DNA of 64,000 nt from Caballeronia sp. NK8 (GTDB lineage Bacteria; Pseudomonadota; Gammaproteobacteria; Burkholderiales; Burkholderiaceae). Below are positions 27,346 through 34,875 of the stretch, one piece after another. The stretch spans positions 558,001 to 622,000 of the forward strand of contig NZ_AP024327.1 in assembly GCF_018408855.1 (NCBI RefSeq), in the 5' to 3' direction. Numbering within the stretch: the stretch's first letter is position 1; each line of letters starts with the position of its first letter. Under the pieces are notes generated by a model. The model worked only from the letters and a program-made list of their open reading frames with translations. It searched no databases and was not told where the DNA came from. A program made the position numbers and the translations under genes.

Positions 27346-28053
27346 ATGAGCAAAGGGACCACGGAGACCGAGAACGGTCCTCGCCGGCATGGCGGACGGT
27401 ACATCTACGAAGCGTTGCGCAAGCAGATCCTGACCTTGCAACTCAAACCGGGCGCACCGCTCGACGAAGTCTCGCTGGCGGCGCAATTCGGGCTGTCCCG
27501 CTCGCCCGTGCGCGATGCGCTCGCGCGTCTCATCAGCGAAGGGCTGGTCACGATCCTGCCTAACCGCACGACGCTCGTCACGCCGTTCGAAATCGAGGAG
27601 TTCCCGAAATACGTGTCGGCGCTGGACCTCATCCAGCGCGCGGTCACGCGTCTTGCGGCGCTGCATCGGAGCGAGGCCGATCTCGCGCGCATCCGCAAAG
27701 CCGACGACACCTACATGCAGGCCATCGACAGCGGCGATTTCAATGCGATGTCCGAGACCAACAAGGCCCTGCACATGGCCATCGCGCATGCGGCGAACAA
27801 CCCGTATTTCCTCGGCTATTACGAGCGCCTCCTCGGCGAGGGGCAGCGTCTGCTGCATCTGCATTTCGATTACACCGTGACATCGCCGTCGGCGACGAAA
27901 CTGGGCCGCGATCACGCCGACATCATCGATGCGATCGCACGCCGGGACGCGGACGCCGCGGAGAAACTCGCGCACGAACACACGATGCTGTTCCAGAAGC
28001 GCTTCCTCGACTACATGCGGCAAAACATGACTGAGTCGATGGCGATTCTGTAG
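27346..28053 (+). CDS. GntR-family (FadR subgroup) regulator of the operon
   Basis: About 235 residues: a winged helix (YIYEALRKQILTLQLKPGAPLDEVSLAAQFGLSRSPVRDALARLISEGLVTILPNR) followed by an all-helical FCD ligand domain with the metal-binding His pattern (HMAIAHAANN, DHADIIDAI). It is last in the operon and likely autoregulates it in response to a hydroxyproline intermediate, perhaps through the inverted repeat near 18301-18328. The start is ambiguous: ATG 27289 has GGAG eight bases upstream and would add 19 residues. Confidence 0.8.
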   Translation: MSKGTTETENGPRRHGGRYIYEALRKQILTLQLKPGAPLDEVSLAAQFGLSRSPVRDALARLISEGLVTILPNRTTLVTPFEIEEFPKYVSALDLIQRAVTRLAALHRSEADLARIRKADDTYMQAIDSGDFNAMSETNKALHMAIAHAANNPYFLGYYERLLGEGQRLLHLHFDYTVTSPSATKLGRDHADIIDAIARRDADAAEKLAHEHTMLFQKRFLDYMRQNMTESMAIL

Positions 28054-28172
28054 CCTGTCTGCGGTGCACCGACACGTCTTCGCCGGTTGTCTTCCGACGC
28101 CCAACGGATCGAACGAGCCAGCGCCGCGCGATTTGCCCGAAATTCGTTCAGCCATGTTTTATTTGCCTTGAA

Positions 28173-28231
28173 CTTCAACGAGTTGGATTAACCGAAGTGT
28201 TCCTCCAGATACGGCTGGCACGGCCCTCGCA
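28173..28231 (+). promoter_or_regulatory. Sigma-54 promoter module of singleton peptide gene B0
   Basis: TGGCACG-GCCC-TCGCA (28216-28231) keeps the GG-N10-GC spacing. GATTAACCGAA is at 28186-28196, again 20 bases from the -24 GG-containing motif, preceded by a degenerate IHF-like CTTCAACGAGTTG (28173-28185). Conservation of the box where surrounding bases differ argues that it is functional. Confidence 0.72.
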
Positions 28232-28292
28232 TATAGAGATGCGAGCGCAACGATTGGTGCTCATCCAACCAACCAAGTCCAGGAGACACATC

Positions 28293-28550
28293 ATGCTGAA
28301 GATCGACAACCTCGCCGTTAGCAAAGAACTCGGCCGCGCAGAAATGGGCGCCATCGTCGGCGGCGCGAGCATCTTCCAGAACAACGGCATCAACTCCAAC
28401 GCCGTGAGCGGCTTCTCGTTCGCCAGCCCGCAGACCAACGTCGCGCCGGTGACGCAAGTCGATGCCTCGACCCACACGAACGTCGATCTGACGAACGTCA
28501 CGAAGACGCTCGCTTCGGTCGGCAGCCTGATCGAAGGCGCGAAGCTGTAA
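28293..28550 (+). CDS. Double-glycine leader peptide, copy B0 (singleton)
   Basis: An 85-residue paralog with the same 24-residue leader but a divergent core: NAVSGFSF replaces NYNGGFSF, and the tail is TNVTKTLASVGSLIEGAKL. It has its own sigma-54 promoter module and a strong terminator, so it is a separate transcription unit between the hydroxyproline operon and array B. The start at 28293 has AGGAGAC upstream; the frame is open further 5' but the leader alignment fixes the start. Confidence 0.8.
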   Translation: MLKIDNLAVSKELGRAEMGAIVGGASIFQNNGINSNAVSGFSFASPQTNVAPVTQVDASTHTNVDLTNVTKTLASVGSLIEGAKL

Positions 28551-28563
28551 AGCATCGTCCTCG

Positions 28564-28608
28564 AAGGGGAGAAGGAACCGCGCTGGTTCCTTCTCCCCTT
28601 TTCTTTTT
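28564..28608 (+). terminator. Rho-independent terminator after copy B0
   Basis: A perfect 16-bp stem (AAGGGGAGAAGGAACC with its complement), a 5-base loop and a T-rich run (TTCTTTTT). The rest of the 28551-29013 gap holds the array B promoter and no convincing gene. Confidence 0.92.
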
Positions 28609-28886
28609 CCTCTGCTGCACATCCCCTTTCCTTCTGCTGTTCTTCTGCCCGCTTCGGTTTGGCGGCGCGTCCGCATCATTTCTTCATCATTCCGGATACC
28701 GAAGCATTTTCGAGTTTCGTCGTGCGATCTCGTGTGGCTTTGTCTTCCTGCCGTGGTCCGATCGTGCATGTTCGTCATCATCCGACACCATCCGGTTTTC
28801 TGTTGTTCGTCGACCAACACCTCGCGCAGACGAAACCGCCTCAAACGGCCGTGAAATCCGCATCGCTCAACTTTATTTCGCTTGAA

Positions 28887-28945
28887 AATCAATACACTAG
28901 ATTAACCGAACCGATTTTCCACCCGCGCCTGGCACGCCCCTCGCA
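28887..28945 (+). promoter_or_regulatory. Sigma-54 promoter module of peptide array B
   Basis: TGGCACG-CCCC-TCGCA at 28930-28945, GATTAACCGAA at 28900-28910 and an IHF-like AATCAATACACTA (one mismatch) at 28887-28899. Order and spacing are identical to those before array A. The first gene starts at 29014, the same 70 bases from the -12 C as in array A. Confidence 0.75.
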
Positions 28946-29013
28946 TATGTAGCTGCGAGCGCAACGAAAGATGCTCAACCAACCACCAAACCAGATATCC
29001 CAGGAGCTACATC

Positions 29014-29271
29014 ATGTTGAAGATCGACAACCTCGCAGTCAGCAAAGAACTCGGCCGCGCAGAAATGGGCGCCATCGTCGGCGGCGCGAGCATCTTCCAG
29101 AACAACGGCATCAACTCCAACTACAACGGCGGCTTCTCCTTCGCCAGCCCGCAAACCAACGTCGCTCCGGTGACGCAAGTCGATGCTTCGCAACACACCG
29201 ACGTCGACGTGAAGAACATCACCAAGTCGCTCGCTTCGGTCGGCAGCCTGCTCGGCGGCGTGGCGCTCTAA
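29014..29271 (+). CDS. Double-glycine leader peptide, copy B1
   Basis: First gene of array B, protein-identical to A1. Five nucleotide differences from A1 were found by eye, all synonymous. SD AGGAG precedes the ATG, and the leader region upstream is also nearly the same as that of A1. Confidence 0.8.
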   Translation: MLKIDNLAVSKELGRAEMGAIVGGASIFQNNGINSNYNGGFSFASPQTNVAPVTQVDASQHTDVDVKNITKSLASVGSLLGGVAL

Positions 29272-29309
29272 ACCCTCATCCATTCATTCAAGTCCTCAGG
29301 AGAACCATC

Positions 29310-29567
29310 ATGTTGAAGATCGACAACCTCGCAGTCAGCAAAGAACTCGGCCGTGCAGAAATGGGCGCTATCGTCGGCGGCGCGAGCATCTTCCAGAACA
29401 ACGGCATCAACTCCAACTACAACGGCGGCTTCTCGTTCGCCAGCCCGCAAACGAACGTCGCTCCCGTGACGCAAGTCGATGCCTCGACGCACACGAACGT
29501 CGATCTGACGAACATCACGAAGTCGCTGACGTCGGTTGGCAGCGTGCTCGAAGGCGTGAAGCTCTAA
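29310..29567 (+). CDS. Double-glycine leader peptide, copy B2
   Basis: Protein-identical to A2 (tail SLTSVGSVLEGVKL), 296 bases after B1. Three synonymous nucleotide differences from A2 were found by eye. The 38-base spacer and the AGGAG site are conserved. Confidence 0.8.
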   Translation: MLKIDNLAVSKELGRAEMGAIVGGASIFQNNGINSNYNGGFSFASPQTNVAPVTQVDASTHTNVDLTNITKSLTSVGSVLEGVKL

Positions 29568-29605
29568 ACCCTCATCCATCCATTCAAGTCATCCGGAGAA
29601 CCATC

Positions 29606-29863
29606 ATGTTGAAGATCGACAACCTCGCAGTCAGCAAAGAACTCGGCCGTGCAGAAATGGGCGCTATCGTCGGCGGCGCGAGCATCTTCCAGAACAACGG
29701 CATCAACTCCAACTACAACGGCGGCTTCTCGTTCGCCAGCCCGCAGACCAACGTCGCTCCGGTGACGCAAGTCGATGCCTCGCAACACACCGACGTCGAC
29801 GTGAAGAACATCACGAAGTCGCTCGACGCTGTCGGCAGCCTGCTCGGCGGCGTGAAGCTCTAA
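29606..29863 (+). CDS. Double-glycine leader peptide, copy B3
   Basis: Protein-identical to A3 (tail SLDAVGSLLGGVKL), 296 bases after B2. About five synonymous differences from A3. Unlike A3 it is not the last gene; the usual spacer leads to B4. Confidence 0.8.
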   Translation: MLKIDNLAVSKELGRAEMGAIVGGASIFQNNGINSNYNGGFSFASPQTNVAPVTQVDASQHTDVDVKNITKSLDAVGSLLGGVKL

Positions 29864-29901
29864 ACCCTCATCCATTCATTCAAGTCATCCGGAGAACCAT
29901 C

Positions 29902-30159
29902 ATGTTGAAAATCGACAACCTCGCAGTCAGCAAAGAACTCGGTCGCGCAGAAATGGGTGCCATCGTCGGCGGCGCGAGCATCTTCCAGAACAACGGCATC
30001 AACTCCAACTCGGTGAGCGGCTTCTCGTTCGCCAGCCCGCAAATCAACGTCGCACCGGTGACTCAGGTCGACGCATCGCAATACACGAAGGTCGATCTGA
30101 CGAACGTCACGAAATCGATCGATGCCATCGGCAGCCTCCTGCATGGCGTGAAGGCCTAA
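29902..30159 (+). CDS. Double-glycine leader peptide, copy B4
   Basis: Last and most divergent member of array B. The leader is unchanged, but the core carries NSVSGFSF, ASPQINV, QYTKVDLTNVTKSIDAIGSLLHGVKA. It resembles B0 in the SVSG/AVSG segment, suggesting B0 and B4 represent an older flanking set into which the A1-A3-like block was copied or from which it expanded. Confidence 0.8.
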   Translation: MLKIDNLAVSKELGRAEMGAIVGGASIFQNNGINSNSVSGFSFASPQINVAPVTQVDASQYTKVDLTNVTKSIDAIGSLLHGVKA

Positions 30160-30173
30160 GCAGCACCGTCGAC

Positions 30174-30204
30174 AGGAGAAGGAATAATTGCGCTTCCTTC
30201 TCCT
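30174..30204 (+). terminator. Hairpin after array B
   Basis: AGGAGAAGGAA and TTCCTTCTCCT form a perfect 11-bp stem with a 9-base loop, 14 bases after the B4 stop. No T-tract follows, so it may act as an mRNA stabiliser or a weak terminator. Confidence 0.6.
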
Positions 30205-30329
30205 CTCACGAATCACTTGTCTCGACACCATTAAATAACAAGCTGCTTGAAAGTCGACGTAAGTAGTGATATCGCTTTGCGGACATTCCATTCGGAATTC
30301 AATGAGTGACACTCCGCAGAGGTGATTCG

Positions 30330-32297
30330 ATGCGCGCTGCAACTCTCATCGCGGGATTCTGCCTGCTGGCGTCCGCCGCCGCTCCGCTCGGTGCACTGGC
30401 TCAAGCGCCCAAAGGCGCAACGGCCGCGACCATACAGGCGAACGATAAACTTCGCAATTACCTCGATTTCAGCGACCGGCGTGATTTCGATGATTCACGA
30501 CGCGGCTTCATCGCCGATCTGCCGAGTCCGGTAATAAAGGGACAAACGGGCAACGTCGTTATTGATCTTTCGCAGTATGATTTTCTGAAATCGACCACGG
30601 AGACGCCCGCGACCGTTAATCCCAGTCTCTGGCGTCAGTCGCAAATCCTTGCGTCGCACGGACTGTTCAAGGTCGTCGACGGGATTTATCAGGTCCGAAA
30701 TATCGACCTCGCGAATATCACGTTCATACGCGGAAAAACGGGCTGGGTCGTCGTCGACGTGCTGACCTCCGCTGAAACCGCAAAAGCCGCCTATGACCTG
30801 ATCAACGAAAAAGTCGAGCGGCTTCCTGTCACGGGTGTCATCTTCACTCATAGTCACGTCGATCACTTTGCGGGCATTCGCGGTATCGTCGATGAAAAGG
30901 ATGTGCGCGCCGGAAAGATTCCCGTGGTGGCGCCTGACGGTTTCATGGAAGAGGCCGTCAGTGAGAACGTGTTTGCCGGCAACGTCATGAGCCGGCGCGC
31001 ATCGTACATGTACGGCAACCTGTTGCCGAAGGACCCGCGCGGCAATGTCGGCGGTGGTCTCGGCCTGACTACGGCTGCAGGGTCGATCACACTGTTCGAA
31101 CCGAGCAATCTGATCAAGAAGACCGGCGAAAAAATGACGATCGACGGCGTCGATATCGTCTTTCAGATGGCTCCCGGCACCGAAGCGCCAGCGGAGATGA
31201 TGTTCTATTTCCCTCAGTTCAAGGCAATCGATCTGGCGGAAGACGGCAATCACACCTTGCACAATATCCTGACGCTACGCGGCGCGAAAGTACGAAGCGC
31301 GCAGAAATGGGCGTATTACCTCGATCAGACCATCGATCTCTGGGGCAACGACGCGCAGGTTTCGTTCGGCAGTCACCATTGGCCGCAATGGGGTAATGAT
31401 CGCGTGGTCGAGCATCTGAAAAAGCAGCGCGATCTCTACAAGTACATCAATGATCAGACTCTGCGCATGGCGAACCAAGGCCTCACCATGCACGAAATCG
31501 CGGAGCAGTTCCTGTTGCCCGATTCGCTTGCAAAGGAATTCTATAACCGGGGCTATTACGGCAACCTGAAACATAACGTGCGCGCGACTTATCAGCTTTA
31601 TCTCGGATGGTGGGACGGCAACCCTGCCGACTTCGATCCTCTGCCGCCGACGGACGAGGCGAAGAAATACGTCGAGTTGATCGGGGCCGACAAGATACTC
31701 GCCAACGCGCGCGAAGCGTTCGCCAAAGGCGATTATCGATGGGCAGCCACGATCACGAACAAGCTCGTATTCGCACAGCCGAACAATCAGGCGGCGAGAC
31801 AGCTAGAAGCGGACGCGCTCGAACAGCTCGGCTATCAGGCCGAATCCGGCCCGGCGCGCAATTTCTATTTGAGCGGCGCACAGGAACTGCGCGGCGGCGT
31901 CAAAAAAATGGCGACGCCAAATACCTCGTCTCCGGACATCATTCGAGGCATGACCACCGAAATGTTCCTCGACTTCCTTGCGATCCATCTCAACGGACCG
32001 CGCGCCGGCGACAAGCATTACGCCTTCAACGTCATCTTTCCGGATATCAAGGAAAACTATTCCCTGACCGTCGAAGACGGCGTGATGAACTATGGCAAGG
32101 GCAAAACCCTGCAAAATGCCGATGCGACGATCACGCTCGATCGAACGACGCTGGACGACATCGCGCTCGGCAAGCTGAAGCTCGGCAATCTTGCCGATAG
32201 CGGACAGGTCAAGATCGACGGCGATCGCCAGAAGTTCAACGACATGCTGGCTCTGTTCGACAAGTTCGATTTCTGGTTCACGATCAGCGAACCCTGA
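30330..32297 (+). CDS. Secreted alkyl sulfatase, metallo-beta-lactamase fold (SdsA1/BDS1-like)
   Basis: A 655-residue exported protein. A Sec signal (about 1-25) precedes an MBL domain whose binuclear zinc motif HSHVDH is at 174-179, with further ligands in APAEMMFYFP and FGSHHWPQWGN. An alkyl-sulfatase dimerisation domain follows, and a C-terminal SCP2-like domain is seen from about residue 530 (MFLDFLAIHLNGPRAG). This is the type III sec-alkyl/linear alkyl sulfatase architecture, releasing sulfate from detergents such as SDS. The start at 30330 has AGAGGTGA upstream and gives a proper signal peptide. It stands alone. Confidence 0.88.
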   Translation: MRAATLIAGFCLLASAAAPLGALAQAPKGATAATIQANDKLRNYLDFSDRRDFDDSRRGFIADLPSPVIKGQTGNVVIDLSQYDFLKSTTETPATVNPSLWRQSQILASHGLFKVVDGIYQVRNIDLANITFIRGKTGWVVVDVLTSAETAKAAYDLINEKVERLPVTGVIFTHSHVDHFAGIRGIVDEKDVRAGKIPVVAPDGFMEEAVSENVFAGNVMSRRASYMYGNLLPKDPRGNVGGGLGLTTAAGSITLFEPSNLIKKTGEKMTIDGVDIVFQMAPGTEAPAEMMFYFPQFKAIDLAEDGNHTLHNILTLRGAKVRSAQKWAYYLDQTIDLWGNDAQVSFGSHHWPQWGNDRVVEHLKKQRDLYKYINDQTLRMANQGLTMHEIAEQFLLPDSLAKEFYNRGYYGNLKHNVRATYQLYLGWWDGNPADFDPLPPTDEAKKYVELIGADKILANAREAFAKGDYRWAATITNKLVFAQPNNQAARQLEADALEQLGYQAESGPARNFYLSGAQELRGGVKKMATPNTSSPDIIRGMTTEMFLDFLAIHLNGPRAGDKHYAFNVIFPDIKENYSLTVEDGVMNYGKGKTLQNADATITLDRTTLDDIALGKLKLGNLADSGQVKIDGDRQKFNDMLALFDKFDFWFTISEP

Positions 32298-32370
32298 TCG
32301 ATTCGTCGATTGCGCGCCGATTTCGCGCCGCGGTTATCATCGGCTTCGTCTCCCTTCCGAGCGTGAAGCC

Positions 32371-33072
32371 ATGAGCACTCTTCCTTACCGCAGCGCCCTC
32401 ATCATCGGCGCCGGCCCCGGCATCAGCGGCGCGCTCACGCGGCGTCTGCGCGCCGAGAACATTCCGGTCGTGATCGCCGCGCGCAACGTCGACAAGCTCT
32501 CGGCGCTGGTCGATGAAACCGGCGCCATCGCGCTGCCCGTCGATGCATCCGATGCCGGTGAGATCGAAGCGCTGTTCGCCGAAACCGACGCCCGCATCGG
32601 CGCGCCCGAAATCGTGATCTACAACGCGAGCGGACGCGTGCGCGGCCCCATCGCCGAACTCGATGCCGCGGAGGTCGGCAAGGCGCTCGCCGTGACGGCG
32701 CTCGGCGCGTTCTACACGGTCCAGCAGGCGGCCAAACGCATGGTTCCCGCAGCAAAGGGCGCGATCCTGTTGACGGGCGCGACTGCGGGCGTCAAGGGCT
32801 TCGCGCTGTCCGCGCCGTTCGCGATGGGCAAGTTCGCGTTGCGCGGCCTCGCGCAGAGCGCCGCGCGCGAACTGATGCCAAAGGGGATTCATGTCGCGCA
32901 CTTCGTCATCGACGGCGGCGTGCGCGCCGCGCATCGCGCCGATCCGGCGGACGCGCCCGACAGCACGCTCGACCCCGATGCGATCGCGCAGAGTTATATC
33001 GATGTGCTGCGTCAGCATCGCAGCGCGTGGACATCGGAAATCGAACTGCGGCCGTGGGTGGAGAAGTTCTGA
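32371..33072 (+). CDS. SDR-family protein lacking canonical catalytic residues
   Basis: A 233-residue Rossmann protein. The nucleotide-binding motif is GAGPGISG (13-20), with the NASG structural motif at 85-88. The usual YxxxK appears as Phe150-A-M-G-Lys154, and the catalytic Ser place is Thr138 in LTGATAG, so the classical Ser-Tyr-Lys mechanism cannot operate as usual. Similar Phe-containing SDRs exist, and they may bind NAD(P) without ordinary dehydrogenase chemistry. It converges with the GlxA-type regulator, leaving four bases. Confidence 0.8.
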   Translation: MSTLPYRSALIIGAGPGISGALTRRLRAENIPVVIAARNVDKLSALVDETGAIALPVDASDAGEIEALFAETDARIGAPEIVIYNASGRVRGPIAELDAAEVGKALAVTALGAFYTVQQAAKRMVPAAKGAILLTGATAGVKGFALSAPFAMGKFALRGLAQSAARELMPKGIHVAHFVIDGGVRAAHRADPADAPDSTLDPDAIAQSYIDVLRQHRSAWTSEIELRPWVEKF

Positions 33073-33076
33073 GGCG

Positions 33077-34054
33077 TCACATCGCGTCGGCGCTGCCCGC
33101 CCGTATCTCCTTCACGCCGCGCCCGAGCCGCCGACGCAACAACGTGCGCAGCGTCGCACCGTCGACATAGCCCACTTCGGCGGCGATGGCCTCGATATCG
33201 AGCCGGCTCGTGCGCAGCAGATGCACGGCCCGCTCGACGCGCAGATCCTGGAAATACGACAGCGGCGACTTGCCGAGGACCGCCTCGATGCGGCGTTGCA
33301 GCGTGCGCGTGCTGGTTGCGAGCGCATGCGCGGCGGCGTCGAGCGAAAAGCCCTGCGCAAGCCGCGCGCGTGCCCAGCGCTCGAAGCGCTCGACCATCGG
33401 GTCCGCGCGCGCCAGATGATCCGGAATCATGTAAGGCGCCTGCGAAGGCCGCGCATCCACCAGCAGATAGCGCGCCACCGTCGCCGCGAGTGCGGGACTC
33501 GCCTGATTCATCAGCCAGAGCGCGAGATCGAGATGGCCCATCGCGGCGCCCGCCGTCGCGAACTCGCCCGACGGCACCAGCATGCGCGCGCTGTCGAGAC
33601 GCACCGCCGGATAACGCTGCCGGAACAGCGGCGCGAGCCACCAGCTCGTGGTCGCCTCGTGATCGTCCAGCAGGCCGGATTCCGCCAGCACGAAGGTGCC
33701 GATGCACGCCGCCGCGATCTTCACGCCATCCGCGTGATAGTGCGCGAGCAGCTCCATCGCGTCGATCACATCGCGGCGGGCGAGCGCCGGCAGCAATTGC
33801 GCGGGCATCTTGGTGCCGGGCGCTGGCACGATCAGCCAGTCGGGGCGCGTCATCGTGCTCGCCGGCTTGACCGGCACGCGCATGCCGAGCGCGCTGTGCA
33901 CGTCGCGCCGCATGCCGATCAGTTCGATCTCGAAGCGCGGACTGCTGCCAGGCTCCGACATCGCGGCCAGTTCGTTCGCGGTGGTGAACGCGTCGAGCAC
34001 GGCGCAGAGCGCGGTGTCGAATACGCCGTCGAGGGCGAGAACCGTGAGTCGCAT
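33077..34054 (-). CDS. GlxA-type transcriptional regulator
   Basis: A 325-residue GATase1-AraC regulator, third of this type in the window. The ligand domain begins RLTVLALDGVFDTALCAVLDAFTTANEL and includes CIGTFVLAESGLLDDHEATTSWW around the nucleophile-elbow position, where Cys is retained. The AraC part has ATSTRTLQRRIEAVLGKSPLSYFQDLRV and GYVDGATLRTLLRRRLGRG. It is divergent from the GNAT gene (92-base gap) and convergent with the SDR gene; either could be its target. Confidence 0.85.
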   Translation of the reverse strand: MRLTVLALDGVFDTALCAVLDAFTTANELAAMSEPGSSPRFEIELIGMRRDVHSALGMRVPVKPASTMTRPDWLIVPAPGTKMPAQLLPALARRDVIDAMELLAHYHADGVKIAAACIGTFVLAESGLLDDHEATTSWWLAPLFRQRYPAVRLDSARMLVPSGEFATAGAAMGHLDLALWLMNQASPALAATVARYLLVDARPSQAPYMIPDHLARADPMVERFERWARARLAQGFSLDAAAHALATSTRTLQRRIEAVLGKSPLSYFQDLRVERAVHLLRTSRLDIEAIAAEVGYVDGATLRTLLRRRLGRGVKEIRAGSADAM

Positions 34055-34146
34055 GGCGTGAATGATTCTAAAAATGTCATTTCCGACAATAGCCCCGACC
34101 GCATCTTCTGTCTACAGTCACTCACATCCCGATCCAAGGAGCCGTC

Positions 34147-34875
34147 ATGACTTCCCCACAGCACGCCCTCGACCGTCCGATCTGGACCGCGCTCACCACG
34201 AAGCAGCGCCATCTCGGCCTCGGTGACACGCTCGCGCGGCGCTTTCATCCCGATGTCGCGCCGTTCGCGGCGATCGCGGCGGACACGCCGGACGCCTGGC
34301 GCGCGCTGCACGCGCTGTTGCAGCCGAATGAGCAGGTCGCCATTCTGTCGTCGGATGCGCCCGCGAGCATCGATATCGACTCATTGCAGGCGAAGCGCGT
34401 CGGCACGATTCATCAGATGATCGCGACGCAGCCCTTCACGCACCGCACGGACGACAGCGACGTGATGCATCTCGGCAGTGCCGACGTGGACGACATGCTC
34501 GCGCTCGTGCAAAGAACGCGGCCCGGCCCTTTCGGCAAGCGCACGCACGAGATGGGCCGGTACATCGGGATTCGCGAGCACGGGGAGCTCATCGCGATGG
34601 CGGGCGAACGCATGTGCATCGACGGCTATGTCGAAATCAGCGCCGTCTGCGTGGATGAGCGCTGTCGCGGACGCGGTCTCTCCGGCAGGCTCATGAACAT
34701 CCTGCGCAGGGAAATCGGGCTACGCGGCGCCACGCCCTTCCTGCACGTGTTCAGTCACAACGAAAGCGCGATCGGCGTGTACGAGCGGCTCGGCTTCGAA
34801 CTGCGTCACGCGTTCGCGCTCACCCAGCTCATGCATGCCGATCCAGCCACGCCCGCCAGCCGCCATAGCGCGTGA
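34147..34875 (+). CDS. GNAT-family N-acetyltransferase
   Basis: A 242-residue protein. The C-terminal half (about 115-235) is a FR47-like GNAT domain: EISAVCVDERCRGRGLSGRLMNILRREIG contains the acetyl-CoA pyrophosphate loop (RGRGLSG), and NESAIGVYERLGFELRHAF the last helix. AAGGAG precedes the ATG. Substrate unknown. Its 3' end overlaps the convergent allophanate hydrolase gene by 47 bases. Confidence 0.82.
   Translation: MTSPQHALDRPIWTALTTKQRHLGLGDTLARRFHPDVAPFAAIAADTPDAWRALHALLQPNEQVAILSSDAPASIDIDSLQAKRVGTIHQMIATQPFTHRTDDSDVMHLGSADVDDMLALVQRTRPGPFGKRTHEMGRYIGIREHGELIAMAGERMCIDGYVEISAVCVDERCRGRGLSGRLMNILRREIGLRGATPFLHVFSHNESAIGVYERLGFELRHAFALTQLMHADPATPASRHSA

Larger units (their letters stand above)
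29014..30159 (+). repeat. Tandem array B, four 296-bp units
   Basis: Starts at 29014, 29310, 29606 and 29902 show an exact 296-base period. The first three units and about 130 bases upstream correspond to array A in direct orientation. Confidence 0.95.

Noticed and set aside
17249..30159. CRISPR-like or satellite interpretation of the 296-bp repeats.
   Set aside because: Each unit is a complete gene with start, stop and ribosome site, and differences are synonymous or confined to peptide tails.
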